Notes: a model not told the origin generated them from the sequence alone. A DNA stretch of 14,416 bases from Larix sibirica (GCA_004151065.3 NWUY0300050853.1:1-14416), one strand, 5' to 3'; counted from the stretch's first letter, positions 1-9,733 are shown. Made by a program: numbers and translations.

Positions 1-585
1 AGTGTTCCTCATGCTCCTTCTCATTCTTAGAATAGATAAGAATATCATCTAAGAAGACCTGCATGAACTTATCCAAATACTAACTGAAGACGTTTTTCAT
101 GAGGCACATCAAGGTATTTCGTGTGTTGGTAAGCCCAAATTTCACCACAATAAATTCATAATAGCCATATCGTGTTCTGAAAGTTGCCTTATGAATATAT
201 TCATCTTTAATCCTGACATGATGGTAACCTGACCACAATTCAATCTTTGAAAACATCATTTCCCTTCTTATATGATCAAAGAGATCATCAATTCGAGGCA
301 GAGGATACTTGTTCTTCACTATGGATTTGTTCACTTATCTGTAGTCAATACATAGCCTGAGCATTCCATATTTTTTCTTCACAAATAGTATAGGTGCTCC
401 TGATGGAGACACACCTAGTCAAAATATTTCTTCTCCAATAGTTCTTGCAACTAGATTTTTATCTCTAACATCTCTGGTGTACTCATCCTATAAGGTGCTT
501 TAGACATTGGTTTAGTTCCTGGCACAAGATCAAATTTGATATCAATGTCCCTCTTTGGAGGGAGTCCTAGAACCTCATTGGGGAA
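1..585 (-). pseudogene. Ty3/gypsy reverse transcriptase fragment, broken
   Basis: On the minus strand this reads as the N-terminal half of a Ty3/gypsy reverse transcriptase, the enzyme that copies retrotransposon RNA into DNA. Landmarks in order are FPNEVLGLPPKRDID (from 585), SKAPYRMSTPEM, GAPILFVKKKYG (about 400-365), LRLCIDYR (just above 338), VKNKYPLPRIDDLF, FSKIELWSGYHHVRIKDE (around 240), FRTRYGYYEF and VFLDDILIYSKNE near the window edge. The paired aspartates of the LDD motif remain (44-49), but the first catalytic Asp, normally in KIDL, is Glu here (239-241). In-frame stops lie at 451-453, 335-337 and 80-82, and there is a frameshift near 419-421. The first two stops fall where the family has Gln. 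The element continues past base 1. Upstream of 586 no gag or protease is seen: homology stops and another repeat family begins. The family assignment is secure; the copy cannot be functional as it stands. Confidence 0.93.
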
Positions 586-809
586 TACACACTACTGGAT
601 TTAAACATCTCATTCCATGCTTATTTGATTATTTTTTGTGTCAAACTAACATGGATTGAAAAATCGATCAAACGTCCATATTTTAATGTTTCTTAAGCGA
701 CGTCAAAACTCGTCGAACAAATGTCAAATACAAGATCAGTTTTTTCATTTTTTATTCCACCAAAAATGTGGAGCTAATGTCACTTCAATGTTGGTTAAAT
801 GTCTAAACG
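586..809. repeat. Degenerate outer units of the 45-bp repeat family
   Basis: Between the gypsy remnant and the regular array, fragments resembling the array recur out of register. Examples are ATCGATCAAACGTCC near 663, GCGACGTCAAAAC near 698 and GGAGCTAATGTCA at 770, the last followed by a unit about 5 bp short. I read this as the decayed edge of the minisatellite. No gene is visible. The boundary with the gypsy fragment lies between 586 and about 640. Confidence 0.5.
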
Positions 810-1169
810 TTCCTTAACGTCAGTCAAATGTCTAAAAAGATACATTTGAAACATGGAATTGATGTTGATCAAACATCCAAAAAGCTTTGTTTAAAACATG
901 GAACTAACATCAGTCAAACGTCCGATAAGCTACATTTCAAAAGTGGAATTAACATCGATCAAACGTCCAATAAGATATGTTTCAAATGTGGAACTGATGT
1001 CTATCCAATGTCTGATAAGCTATGTTTTAAATGTGGAACTAATTTCAGTCCAACGTTCGATAAACTACATTGCATACGTGGAACTATCATCAGTCAAACA
1101 TCTAATACGCTATGTTGCAAACCTAGAACGAAATTCAGTCAAGCATTCGACAAGCCATGCCTATAAATG
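810..1169 (+). repeat. 45-bp minisatellite, eight units in exact register
   Basis: Units begin at 810, 855, 900, 945, 990, 1035, 1080 and 1125, exactly 45 bp apart with no indels. A typical unit opens GGAACTAACATCAGTCAAA and continues with a CGTCCGATAAGC-like core and a CATTTCAAA-like end. Units differ by many substitutions, several of them CG to TG/CA changes within ACGTC, as expected from decay of methylated cytosines. Because 45 is divisible by three, two forward frames stay open. The frame at 828-1166 repeats a 15-residue pattern close to SDKLCFKCGTNISQT. The frame at 898-1224 repeats one close to VELTSIKRPIRYVSN. The third frame is closed by TAA in units that read AACTAA. I do not recognise either peptide, and open frames are expected from the period alone, so I annotate a repeat rather than a gene. 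Confidence 0.92.
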
Positions 1170-1465
1170 GCTTGAAAAAAACATGGATATAATGTCCAAG
1201 CATCATGGAATGAATTTCAATTAACCTGTAAATAATTGACATTAGAATTATGCTACTGGCATTCAACCCACGCCACACATACCTTGAAATAACGTCGATT
1301 ATAGATTGAAAATATGGAATGAACGTCAGTTAAACACCTAATAAGACACATTTATAAATGTCTTAAACACAAAACGCATGGTTGTAATGCCAACGCATCA
1401 TGGAAAGATCGTTAGTTAACCTGTAAAGAATCGATGTGGAATTATGAAATGCATAACCCACATCC
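1125..1465 (+). repeat. Two diverged copies of a ~191-bp repeat containing a minisatellite unit
   Basis: The last 45-bp unit and what follows it (about 1125-1270) recur at about 1316-1465. Shared landmarks in order are TATAAATG (1162 and 1353), GCATCATGGAA (near 1200 and 1395), TTAACCTGTAAA (1221 and 1416), GAATTATG (near 1246 and 1439) and AACCCA (1265 and 1455). The offsets are 190-195 bp. The 45-bp array therefore seems to be a local expansion of one part of a longer repeat. No coding signal is seen. Confidence 0.75.
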
Positions 1466-1500
1466 TTCTAACAAATTTTTAAATCACACCTAGAGTTGAA

Positions 1501-1660
1501 TCTCTTTTATTACAACAATGGGATTCACAAATCTTGTGTTACAACAACGTGAGTTGCAACAAATGGGATTTGCATCTCTTGTATTACAACAATGAGAGTT
1601 ACAGTAATAAGAGATCTCAACAGGAGTTGTAAGAAGTGGGAATTGTAGCTCTTGTGTTAC
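1501..1660 (+). repeat. Short ACAACAA-rich imperfect tandem repeat
   Basis: The motif CTTGTGTTACAACAA or CTTGTATTACAACAA recurs near 1533 and 1578, with related copies near 1506 and 1650. The two clearest copies are 45 bp apart; the next interval is about 73 bp. In one forward frame the best part reads VLQQRELQQMGFASL followed by VLQQ and a stop, so it looks glutamine-rich. Stops and irregular spacing argue against a present-day gene. It may be a decayed coding repeat or simple low-complexity DNA. Confidence 0.5.
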
Positions 1661-2037
1661 AATAACCAAAGATATCAGAGGAAGATTAAGTAAATGTAGT
1701 CAAATTTTTGAAGTACATTAAAGTGAAAATTTCTGAAATTTCCGGTGTCAAAGTCCTACTAGAAGAAATATGGTTGAAGATACCAGGTGTTACTTGAAGA
1801 AGAAGCTAGACTACAAACATGCAGAATTTAGATCTTAGTCTTGTTTTGTTTAAATATTCTTAGATTCATCATGCCCCTCAAAGAAAATTAAGATGTGAAA
1901 TTCTTAAAATTATACATGGTGGCACAATGTAGATGAGAGAAACCATTTCATGTTAAGTTATGGACACCAGATCTTATCTTTGTTCTCAATAATTATGAAA
2001 TTATAAATAGAATTACACTAACATTTTTAACCAATAT
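1661..2037. other. Unassigned AT-rich stretch
   Basis: No family is recognised on either strand. If the adjoining LTR is the 5' LTR of an element running leftward on the minus strand, this stretch would hold its primer-binding site and leader. Only TGGT (2031-2034) of the usual TGGTATCAGAGC primer-binding motif is present, so that reading is weak. Confidence 0.4.
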
Positions 2038-2664
2038 TGCAATGGAATAAATAGGAAATCAATTACAGATTTGGAATATGTGTTTACCCTAGAAAACCCC
2101 AATGGGGAAAATCTAGAAACCAATGATTTTATTAAGATAAAATATTGGCTTCCATTCCGGGATAATGGCCTGCTTAGGAATAATACAAAACAACAAATAT
2201 CCTAGCATATCATACCTCAAGACCTATTCTTCAATCTTGTTGGTTTCTACTACATTGCTTCTCCTTGCTTCTTTCCTCAGACCTTGCCCCTCCACACTTG
2301 GATGAAAGTCCTTCTCCACCCAATGAATGAGATCTCACTCACTTTGTGTGTATCTTTGTGTCTCCACCTCTCAACTAGGATTCCTTTTATATCCTTGAGA
2401 TGAACCAAAACCCTNAACTCCAATGTCTAAGATTAGAACTCATTCAATTGAGATCAATGGTTGAGATTCACTTTATTAAGTCATTAGTTCCTAAAACTTA
2501 GGCCCTTTACTTAATCAATCCCTCAATTAATCTAAAAATGCATTCACTTTAATAATTTGCTCAATTAAAGTGAACCTCCTAAGTCTGATAGGTATTAGTG
2601 ACAACTTCCACATGTTAGACACAAAACCTTAGGAAGTACATGTGTGATGCTAAAAACATCAACA
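2038..2664 (-). mobile_element. Probable retrotransposon LTR (solo or 3' LTR)
   Basis: Read on the minus strand, the segment starts TGTTGATGTTTTTAGCATC at 2664, carries a TATA box TATAAAAG (2384-2391), has a candidate polyadenylation signal AATAAAA (about 2127-2133), contains a CCCCATTGGGG palindrome in the sequence TTTCCCCATTGGGGTTTTC (about 2095-2113), and can end TTGCA at about 2038. TG at one end, CA at the other, a promoter about 275 bp in and a length near 630 bp all fit a plant LTR. It abuts the copia RT remnant on its upstream side, where a 3' LTR would lie, but the rest of RT and the RNase H region are missing. No second LTR copy is visible in the window, so the exact ends are not proven. 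Base 2415 is ambiguous. Confidence 0.6.
2384..2391 (-). promoter_or_regulatory. TATA box of the LTR
   Basis: The minus strand reads TATAAAAG within GGATATAAAAGGAATCC, the usual plant TATA form, inside the probable LTR. The expected start of transcription is about 30 bases further along the minus strand. A position inside an LTR with a candidate polyadenylation signal downstream makes a retroelement promoter the natural reading. Activity cannot be judged from sequence. Confidence 0.5.
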
Positions 2665-3063
2665 GTCCCTGTTAGCGAGAAAGATACTTCTTGAAGAACC
2701 ACTTGGAACTGGTTCTCCTTCTAAACCTGGAACATTATCGCATACATCATCCTACACACTGGTACCCCTCCAACCCTATTGGTCAACTGCTCCTTAATCA
2801 CTGAATTCACAGAATATATGACACTACTATTAGTTCCATGAAGTTTGGAAACTTCATCAAATGCTCACTCACTCTCAATTTGCTTGTAGGAGCCTTTTCC
2901 TGCTCATGAGCATCCATCAATTTCATCTCGTACCAAGGAGGTCTCCTAACAGAACTGGAAGGGGATAACTCCCTCTTCCCATCTGAAGGTTGAATCCCCA
3001 CACTGGAAGTCCTAATCACCCTTCAGATCCTTCTTCTCCTTTTCCACTACCAATGAAATATAT
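2665..3063 (-). pseudogene. Ty1/copia pol remnant: integrase-RT linker and start of RT
   Basis: The minus-strand frame at 3019-2807 reads IRTSSVGIQPSDG, RRPPWYEMKLMDAHE and KFPNFMELIV. This matches the variable linker and the conserved lead-in to the RT domain of plant Ty1/copia polyproteins. Beyond 2807 the frame is broken by stops and shifts, but scattered matches continue: NVPGLEGEPVPS (compare the DIVPRPEGKSVV type) and then SKWFFKK around 2690-2710, where the RT domain should begin. The catalytic part of RT is absent because sequence homology ends at about 2665, exactly where the probable LTR starts. The copy is dead. The linker match is good; the broken tail is read by eye from shifting frames and is less sure. 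Confidence 0.8.
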
Positions 3064-3113
3064 CCATGATCCAAGATCCCTTTGGATCCACCTATAGAAT
3101 TTCCTTCTAACCT

Positions 3114-3445
3114 TTATATCCTTCCCTCTTTGACAGCAATGTTGATTTCTATGTCAGGGTTAGATCCCTCTGAATGCATGAACGCTTTTCTATTATGGAA
3201 CAAGACTGCAAACCCCTTGTCCTCCAGGGTTGATACTAAGATAAAATTCATCTTTAGCTTTAGGACATACAACAAATCTACCATCTCCAGAGAACCTCCT
3301 AACTCCAGTTGGATCTCAACTATCCCATATCCCTCTACACCACACTTGACATTGGTTCCAACCTCCACATGCAAGTACGATTCTGTCTTTGACAAACAAG
3401 TGAACAACACATTTGTCACCATCATGTTCTTTGTCCACTAAGAAA
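3114..3445 (-). pseudogene. Ty1/copia pol remnant: protease tail and pre-integrase domain
   Basis: The minus-strand reading frame matches the region just after the protease active site in plant Ty1/copia polyproteins. Landmarks are LFTCLSKTESYLHVEVG, then GYGIVEIQLELGGSLEM, DLLYVLKLKMNFILVSTLEDKG (split here by small changes from the usual LYVPGLKKNLLSVSAL type), AVLFHNRKAFMH and an EGRI end. Upstream at about 3425-3450 a WLY followed in a shifted frame by SG may be what remains of the DSGAS protease active site, but a stop (TAG) and frameshifts intervene. Only about 50-90 bp separate this block from the linker block, where a full element carries the zinc-binding HHCC region and the DDE integrase core, more than a kilobase of sequence. 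Most of the integrase is therefore deleted. Confidence 0.85.
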
Positions 3446-4760
3446 ATAAATACAGCCAACTCCTAGAGCTCAGATATGCTACTCAAATATGTATATATCT
3501 ACCCTGTCGACTAATATTCTCCTTTGGGTTGAATAGTAATCTAGGTGAAAGTCCTTCTATCAGAGGTTTGTGTGTGGGATTCCCAAACATCTGCTTGGAA
3601 TTCTATAAGCCACCCAACAAAAATTTTCTGCTACTTAGATGCTACTGCTCGGATCTACTTCCTGCTACCTGAGGATTCCCCTAGCCTTCTACTGCTACCT
3701 AGTTATTATTCTAGATTTTTTGAGTTGTTTGGGCACTTCCCAACTCCTTTTCTAGGATTCTCAACGGATATGTTGGGCCTACCCAAATATTCCTTTCTAA
3801 TTCCTAGTGGATGTCTTGTTTCCATGGCCTACTCGGATCTATTTTGGTGGTCTTGTTCCCTAATGATTCCCTTGGAGGCTATGGCCCTGTGGTGGTTGGC
3901 CCGTGACTTACTAGCCATTATTTTCTTCCTCTTCTCCTCTTCCTATGGCCTCCTTCCACCATCTTTTTGCTAGCATATATTCTTACCCATCCATGCCTCC
4001 TCTACCTCTTCTTGAATCCCTTTCCTAGTGGTTGTACATGGCTACTAGTTCAACTCCAAACAACTGTGGGCCCTCATCCTCTAGCTCCACAATGAATGCG
4101 TCGACAGATTTTCTCTAGAATTTTCCTTCCTTGAAAATTCCATGGCCTTCTCTACCTAGTTGCAACCTCAGCCCCATTTTCCTTCTACTGGTGGCTACAA
4201 CTATTGGCCATTCGCTCCCACCACTGCCTATGCACCCTACCAACTCTACTTTCTCCATTAAATGGTAGCTCCTCTTTGTTGTTGTTTCCCTGCCGCATCC
4301 CTTATTCTCTCTCAATGCAAGCTCCTTTTCCTATAGCCCACAGATTTTTCCCTACTTCAGTGGCCACACAAATCAGAAGCTATTGTAAGCATGCAACCTG
4401 CCCCTTTCTCTGCTCGGTTTATTGACAGTCGTCACTTCTATAGCTCGAAGGATGCAGCCTGATATCAACCCACATATCACATGTGTTTGCTCCTTCCACC
4501 ATTATCGTTGTGTATGCCTACTCTAGCTACACGCCTGCAGATCTACCAGTGGTTTCGGCTGGACCAGCTCACGCCCATGTCCACATCCACGTCTACTTGC
4601 TCCCATATCTTTAGCTTTGCCCTCTTCCTTCTATGTAGCTTCCCTCTCCTCTACTCAACCCCCCACGCCCCTTCTAATCTTTTTCTTCCAATGAATCCTC
4701 CATTTTCGACTCCGTGCAGATTGCAACTAAAAATACTTTTGGATCCATGAGAAGGGAATT
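3446..4760 (-). other. Pyrimidine-biased, GC-richer island of unknown origin
   Basis: The plus strand is dominated by C and T and is visibly GC-richer than its surroundings, with clear edges near 3540 and 4760. Several open stretches exist: plus 3545-3973 (142 codons), plus 4204-4425, plus 4481-4750 and minus 4115-4315. Their composition (Leu, Pro, Ser and Phe on plus; Glu, Lys, Arg and Gly on minus) follows from the strand bias, and none shows a domain I know. On the minus strand the island sits where the gag of the adjacent copia remnant should be, so decayed gag is one reading. A GA-rich 5' transcribed region of a former gene is another. A weak repeat TGCTACCT/TGCTACTT recurs near 3630, 3662 and 3692. 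Confidence 0.35.
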
Positions 4761-5835
4761 CCCACGATTCCTTAGTAGCAGACCATGTGCAAATCATGGA
4801 AAAGGATCAGCCCTGATTCACTATAACATAGATTTAAATCATTGTTTGTTGTTTTGCAAATCTTAAATATCACTATTTTGTTGTCAATATTTTTGCAGAC
4901 TCAAGAATTCAACTTGCTCCCTTATGCTCTCATCTCATTCAACAAATTAATATCTAATTCCATTAGTGAATATGCTAAATAATGATCTAAGCAATGATCT
5001 CTTGAGAAGTTTTCACTCTATTTTGTGCATTGAATGACATTGGTTCTAACCTCATTAACCTACATGCTTATAATGTCCACACATTGCAGATTTGAAAGTC
5101 TTGCTCATGTTCTTTGTGATCTCATCCTTTGATATCAAACTGGTCACTACAATCAAATGGTAAAGGGATAATAACTTAGTGTTAATGCTATTCATTTGAA
5201 GGAAACAATGGTCTAATCATTTCAATCCATTCTCAACTTATTTGGAAAGTAAATACTTTATTTTATACTCCTTAAATGAGATATTCCATGATTCATTAAA
5301 TTACATATTTGTATTGCTTCTTTGTCCTTTGCAAGTCTTGGAGAAAACTCCTTCTTCATTTTTGTCCATGCATTGCATTTATTAGAGGTTCTATTTCTCT
5401 TTTTTAGTTTTCTTGTAAATATAGTTATAACAAGAGGTTAGAAAATCTAAATTCATTTGGAACTTCATAATAATGGGCTTGGTAATTATTCTCGACAGGC
5501 GGTCCTTAATTCAGATATGCTATGACCACTTCTAACAGTAGTAAAGAAGCAAAGAAACAAGCATGTGCATGTGTTCTCTGACTTGGATACTATAACATCC
5601 CTCAAACTATGACCCTATAAATGGTAGGTAATAAATGTCTCCACAAAACTAGTTTCAAGGAATTTGGGTGTTTTTTTGTAGATTGGACAGACTTTTCTTG
5701 AAGCAAAAACCAATAATACATGTTGTAGTTTCTATGAAACTTATGATAATCAAGTGCACACATTTGCAACCCACTTAATTTATTTCATGGAAAAGTCTTG
5801 AATCCATCTACCATAGTACTCAAAACTAACGTTTT
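4761..5835. other. Featureless AT-rich DNA
   Basis: No reading frame, repeat family or RNA gene is supported on either strand. Composition drops back to strongly AT-rich directly after the pyrimidine-rich island. Confidence 0.6.
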
Positions 5836-6060
5836 GTGCTCTTAACCATATATTGTCTCTATATAGGTTTCTGCCTTTGGACATTGGCACTCCAAAAAAT
5901 TCCAAGAGATAAAGGAATCACATTCCATCTTCCCAAAGGAGTGGAAAGTTCCAGACAGTTTACAATGAGGTTTCTTCCAAGAGCTAAACTGATACCTATT
6001 TCAAATAAATCAACAAATAGCTCCAAGCTACTTCTAGTTTGTATAATGTTTTCTTAGTCA
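5836..6060 (+). other. Exon-like patch behind a splice-acceptor-like site, doubtful
   Basis: A pyrimidine-rich run ending TATATAG at about 5866 resembles a plant 3' splice site. From there one frame reads WHSKKFQEIKE, then SHSIFPKEWKVPDSLQ, before a TGA. An overlapping frame is open at 5836-6057 for 73 codons. I recognise no family in either frame. Length alone is within chance for this composition. Confidence 0.2.
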
Positions 6061-9000
6061 ATTATTTATGCTTGTTAGTATTGGTAGATAATTTCCTTAG
6101 TCAATTATATCCTCTAGTTATTAGCTAGAAGAAATAACCTCATATGAGAATCTACATATCAACAAAGGGTTCCACCAACAATCAACCTTTACAACAATAG
6201 AATTAAGGATAGATATTCAGGAAGATAAATATAGGCGTATTTGTTAGTGTACTCCAAAAAATCAGTCCGACAAGGCATTTGTTTTTCAAAGTGGACCTTA
6301 AGGTATTGTTTCTATGTGGTGGCATGATGCTCGAACAATGTCTATACCACAATATATGGTAAAGAACATCAACAATTTCCTTCAAGAATTTTTACTGGCC
6401 AATTACAGATAGTTGTATGGGAAATCATCTATGGAATTGCCTCTTTGCTAAGAACATAAAAACTCGAGATAAATGTCTAAAAGATTTATAAGGAAGCGGC
6501 CATACATAAAATATGGAGCATCACCATCCTCATAAAACAACACAGATCCATTATGTGTATCTTTTCCTATGCATTGAAACAATAATTTCTTATAGAAAGA
6601 AGTGATCTGTAATGAAGAGGTGGCCAATTCAAGTCAACCCCATTATGTTCAAAAGTTATCTCCATTGATAAAATATGACAAAAAATGTAAACGAATACTA
6701 TTGTTAGAGGGGTATAACCAACCTTTGCATTTTAGAACTACCAAAACGGATTGATAAAACAATATAATATTGAGTTGTCTCATAAGAGAGTAACACACAA
6801 CATGTTGGCCACGAACTACTCAAGTGTAATTCTTATCGTGACTGTGTAGGTAACCACCAGTATCAACATGTTGTAACTGTATCTTTTAACCTTGCATCCA
6901 TAATTTCCCCTTGCCCTCGGTCTCAAGCCTGGGAGCATAATTAAGACATTAATGATCATGTGCTATAGTATACACATATTTAAGAAAGTACACATAAATT
7001 AATCGCATAACCTAACCAACCTACAAACTAAAAATAGAATCAACTCATGTCTAGTAGTCTCTAGACTAATCATCTCATGCAAAACAACTAACCTAAAAAA
7101 TAATGGTAGTCATTTGAACATCCAAAACCAGAAAAGAGAAAAAGAGGAAAAACACGTTTCAAAATACCATCTTTAAAGCTCAGAGTAGCATCAACAAGTA
7201 CATTCCTAATAACTTACGTTAATGGTATGGATAATCCCACCCACTAAAGCACTCTAACAACATGTATAAATCCAGCTAAGAACAAGGGATATTATCAAGA
7301 ATAAAAATTTGGTGACTGCCACCAAAATATCATTCTTTCATATAAAACCTTAGAATGCTTACTAGTATCCTATAAAACTAGCTACCTAGCTACCATTTGT
7401 GAAACCCTCATAAAATCATGCACTAAGATTTGCTTTTAACAAAAGACACCCTTCAAGGGATTCCTTGAAACCAAATGGGAGGATTCCACCTTAGCAAATT
7501 AGAAACCAATATTTCTCATAAAGTGGGTGATTCACAACCTCCCATTACCACATAAGTAGATTCACAGATGTTTGACCATATATAATTCCTTCACAAGGAT
7601 TATGATTTGGCACATGGCTAGAACTTAATAGTACATGTTCCTTTTTCATCCAAAAGTAACCAACATGAATAATACTTTATTTATTTTACACATCGTACCT
7701 TTGATACATTGCTATCTCTTCTAGGCATAAGGATAGAGATACATTTCAACCTCCCATTTTCTACGTTGAACTTCAAAACACAATTGCCATTTTGCACTTT
7801 TAATCATCAGTGGACACTAACATTTATTGGTTTCCTTATCATGTTTTTCTAGGAGCAACCTTCGCGCTCACTCTTTGGATATCGCACTATTGTACCTAGC
7901 AGTATCATTGACATAATTATTTTTATTTGATAGACATTAATAAATTATCTTATTATCATATTATCTCATTTAGCTATTATGGACATGCCCAAATATCTAG
8001 AAAAAAAATTACTCACCTCCGAGTTACCAAAAATAGGTGATGCATGCAAATGATTGTGTAGCCATCTATGTGTTTTCATGTGTTGCAACAAAATATTTTT
8101 TCAGCTTGTAATTACATCACCTTCTTTGTCTGATGATTCAGGTATTGGTCTTACAGTCTACAAACCACATCCAAAATAAATGAGTCTATAAATTACAATT
8201 TTAAGAGAATCACTACTTTTGAATATTTTAAGTGAAAAAACATTCTTATTAGAAATCATTTTGAAATCCAAATTATCATACATATTCATAAGCAAAAGAC
8301 AAATTTGATCTAATATCCACCAAATTATTTTTACCAATAGGTATATATCAAAAGAATCCCCTTTATATATGCAATTGAATTAACAATACAAGCTTCAACA
8401 TCTCTATGTTGACCTAGGTACATATAATATGAAATACACTAATTTACTTAAGCATACAAAACATGATTGCACGAGCATATAGATATAGTTTTAACTGGGA
8501 TTGAGAAAGAACACAAGATAGTAAGATACAATGAAAACCGATGCCAACAAAGCCTTCAAACTTGGGAATTATGGACCCCATGACTTTCCCAATTTCCACA
8601 GTTACAAGGCTTGATACCTTTATATACGTAGTATTATACATTCATTCCCACAATTTGGGACACCAATCACTTACCTTTCAATTGTGTGATTTGTTGATAA
8701 CAATTACAAGGAGGTTGAACTCTAATATGAAATGATGGTGAACTCGTGAATTGGCAAACTTTGATTTTCTCTTCACCAAATAATCTTCATGAATGCATTG
8801 TTGATCTGCACCAAATGATTTTATGTGGACCAAGATTTATTGTTTCTTGCTATATGGATTTACTTCAATGATCCACGAATATTGTTGTTATGTTGTTGTT
8901 TTTGTTGTAAAAGGGTATTTTCAGAACTAGTTGTTCACTAATAAGTTTCCCTACAATGGCTAAAACTCATATTTGTGTTTGTTATAATTTATCCTTAAAT

Positions 9001-9733
9001 TGAAAAAAAGGTTGGGTTTGTTTGAAGTGAATTGTTGTGCTCTTTCTGTTGATGTTTTGTACTCTAATTTACAGCAATCCTAATGCTGAAACATATAGGG
9101 CTAAGATTCAATAAACATTCAAGGTTGATGGTGAAGTTTTTTGGTTTGCAATAAAAATCCAACTTGGAAAATTTCCACACATATGCAATTAACCATGTGG
9201 AATCACAAGGGTTTCTCATGTAGGTCTGCAAGGATATGTCTTCAAAGCCCACTGAAATAAGACAAATTATATGTCAACATTCTAATGTTCTATTTGGTTT
9301 CATGGAATGGCCTAGAAACATCATCGATTGATTTCATCCACCTAAGCGTGATATGATTTTATGTAATAGGTTTTATGCTCTATTGAATTCCTACATGCTA
9401 ATGTGAATGACTCACATCTTTGGTGATGAATTGCATAATAGATTGTGAGTTAGGATGTAATCAATAATTGATGTAAATTTAGTGCTTTGCATCTTAATGT
9501 TCAATAGCCAATATAGGAACTCATTGTAATGAAAGGATTCACTTATACTTTATCTGTGGAAGTAGCAGTAGCTTTTTTTTTTCAATACAAGATTAACAAT
9601 GGCAATTAATAGAATTCTTGACAAAACTATCTACTCACAATGAGTTTTTGTTGAAATGTAGATTTTTAGGAAGGTGAAAAACTCGTCAAGTTCACTGAAC
9701 ACGTGCATCCTTCCACAAATTTATAATCTACAT
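6061..9733. other. Long AT-rich stretch without supported genes
   Basis: Open frames here are short: minus 6203-6385, minus 8444-8641 with plus 8541-8735 opposite it, and minus 9064-9252. None shows a known domain. Two further plus-strand patches follow acceptor-like sites. One after TTTTTTCAG at about 8103 reads LVITSPSLSDDSGIGLTVYK, then a stop. The other, after CTAATTTACAG at about 9075, starts NPNAETYRAKIQ. These could be debris of an old multi-exon gene but are not recognised. A run of ten T lies at 9573-9582. Confidence 0.45.

Noticed and set aside
680-830. ACGTCA motifs as bZIP (CRE-like) binding sites
   Set aside because: They are part of the repeat consensus, and no promoter or gene is nearby to give them a role.
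828-1224. Two overlapping plus-strand open frames (112 and 108 codons) as genes
   Set aside because: Both are translations of the 45-bp minisatellite. A period divisible by three keeps a frame open automatically, and the peptides match no known family.
3082-3441. Plus-strand open frame of 119 codons
   Set aside because: It is the opposite-strand shadow of the copia pre-integrase remnant, which has clear family motifs.
3700-3760. Possible gag zinc knuckle on the minus strand (KCPNNSKN with CCHC-like spacing)
   Set aside because: Only the first Cys is present; the other Cys and His positions are substituted and two stops intervene. Position is right but evidence is too weak.
3545-3973. Plus-strand open frame of 142 codons as a membrane-like protein
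   Set aside because: The hydrophobic, Ser/Leu/Pro-rich composition follows from the C/T-rich strand. No domain or convincing segment pattern is seen.
8444-8735. Facing open frames on both strands
   Set aside because: Short, overlapping and without recognisable domains; expected by chance at this composition.
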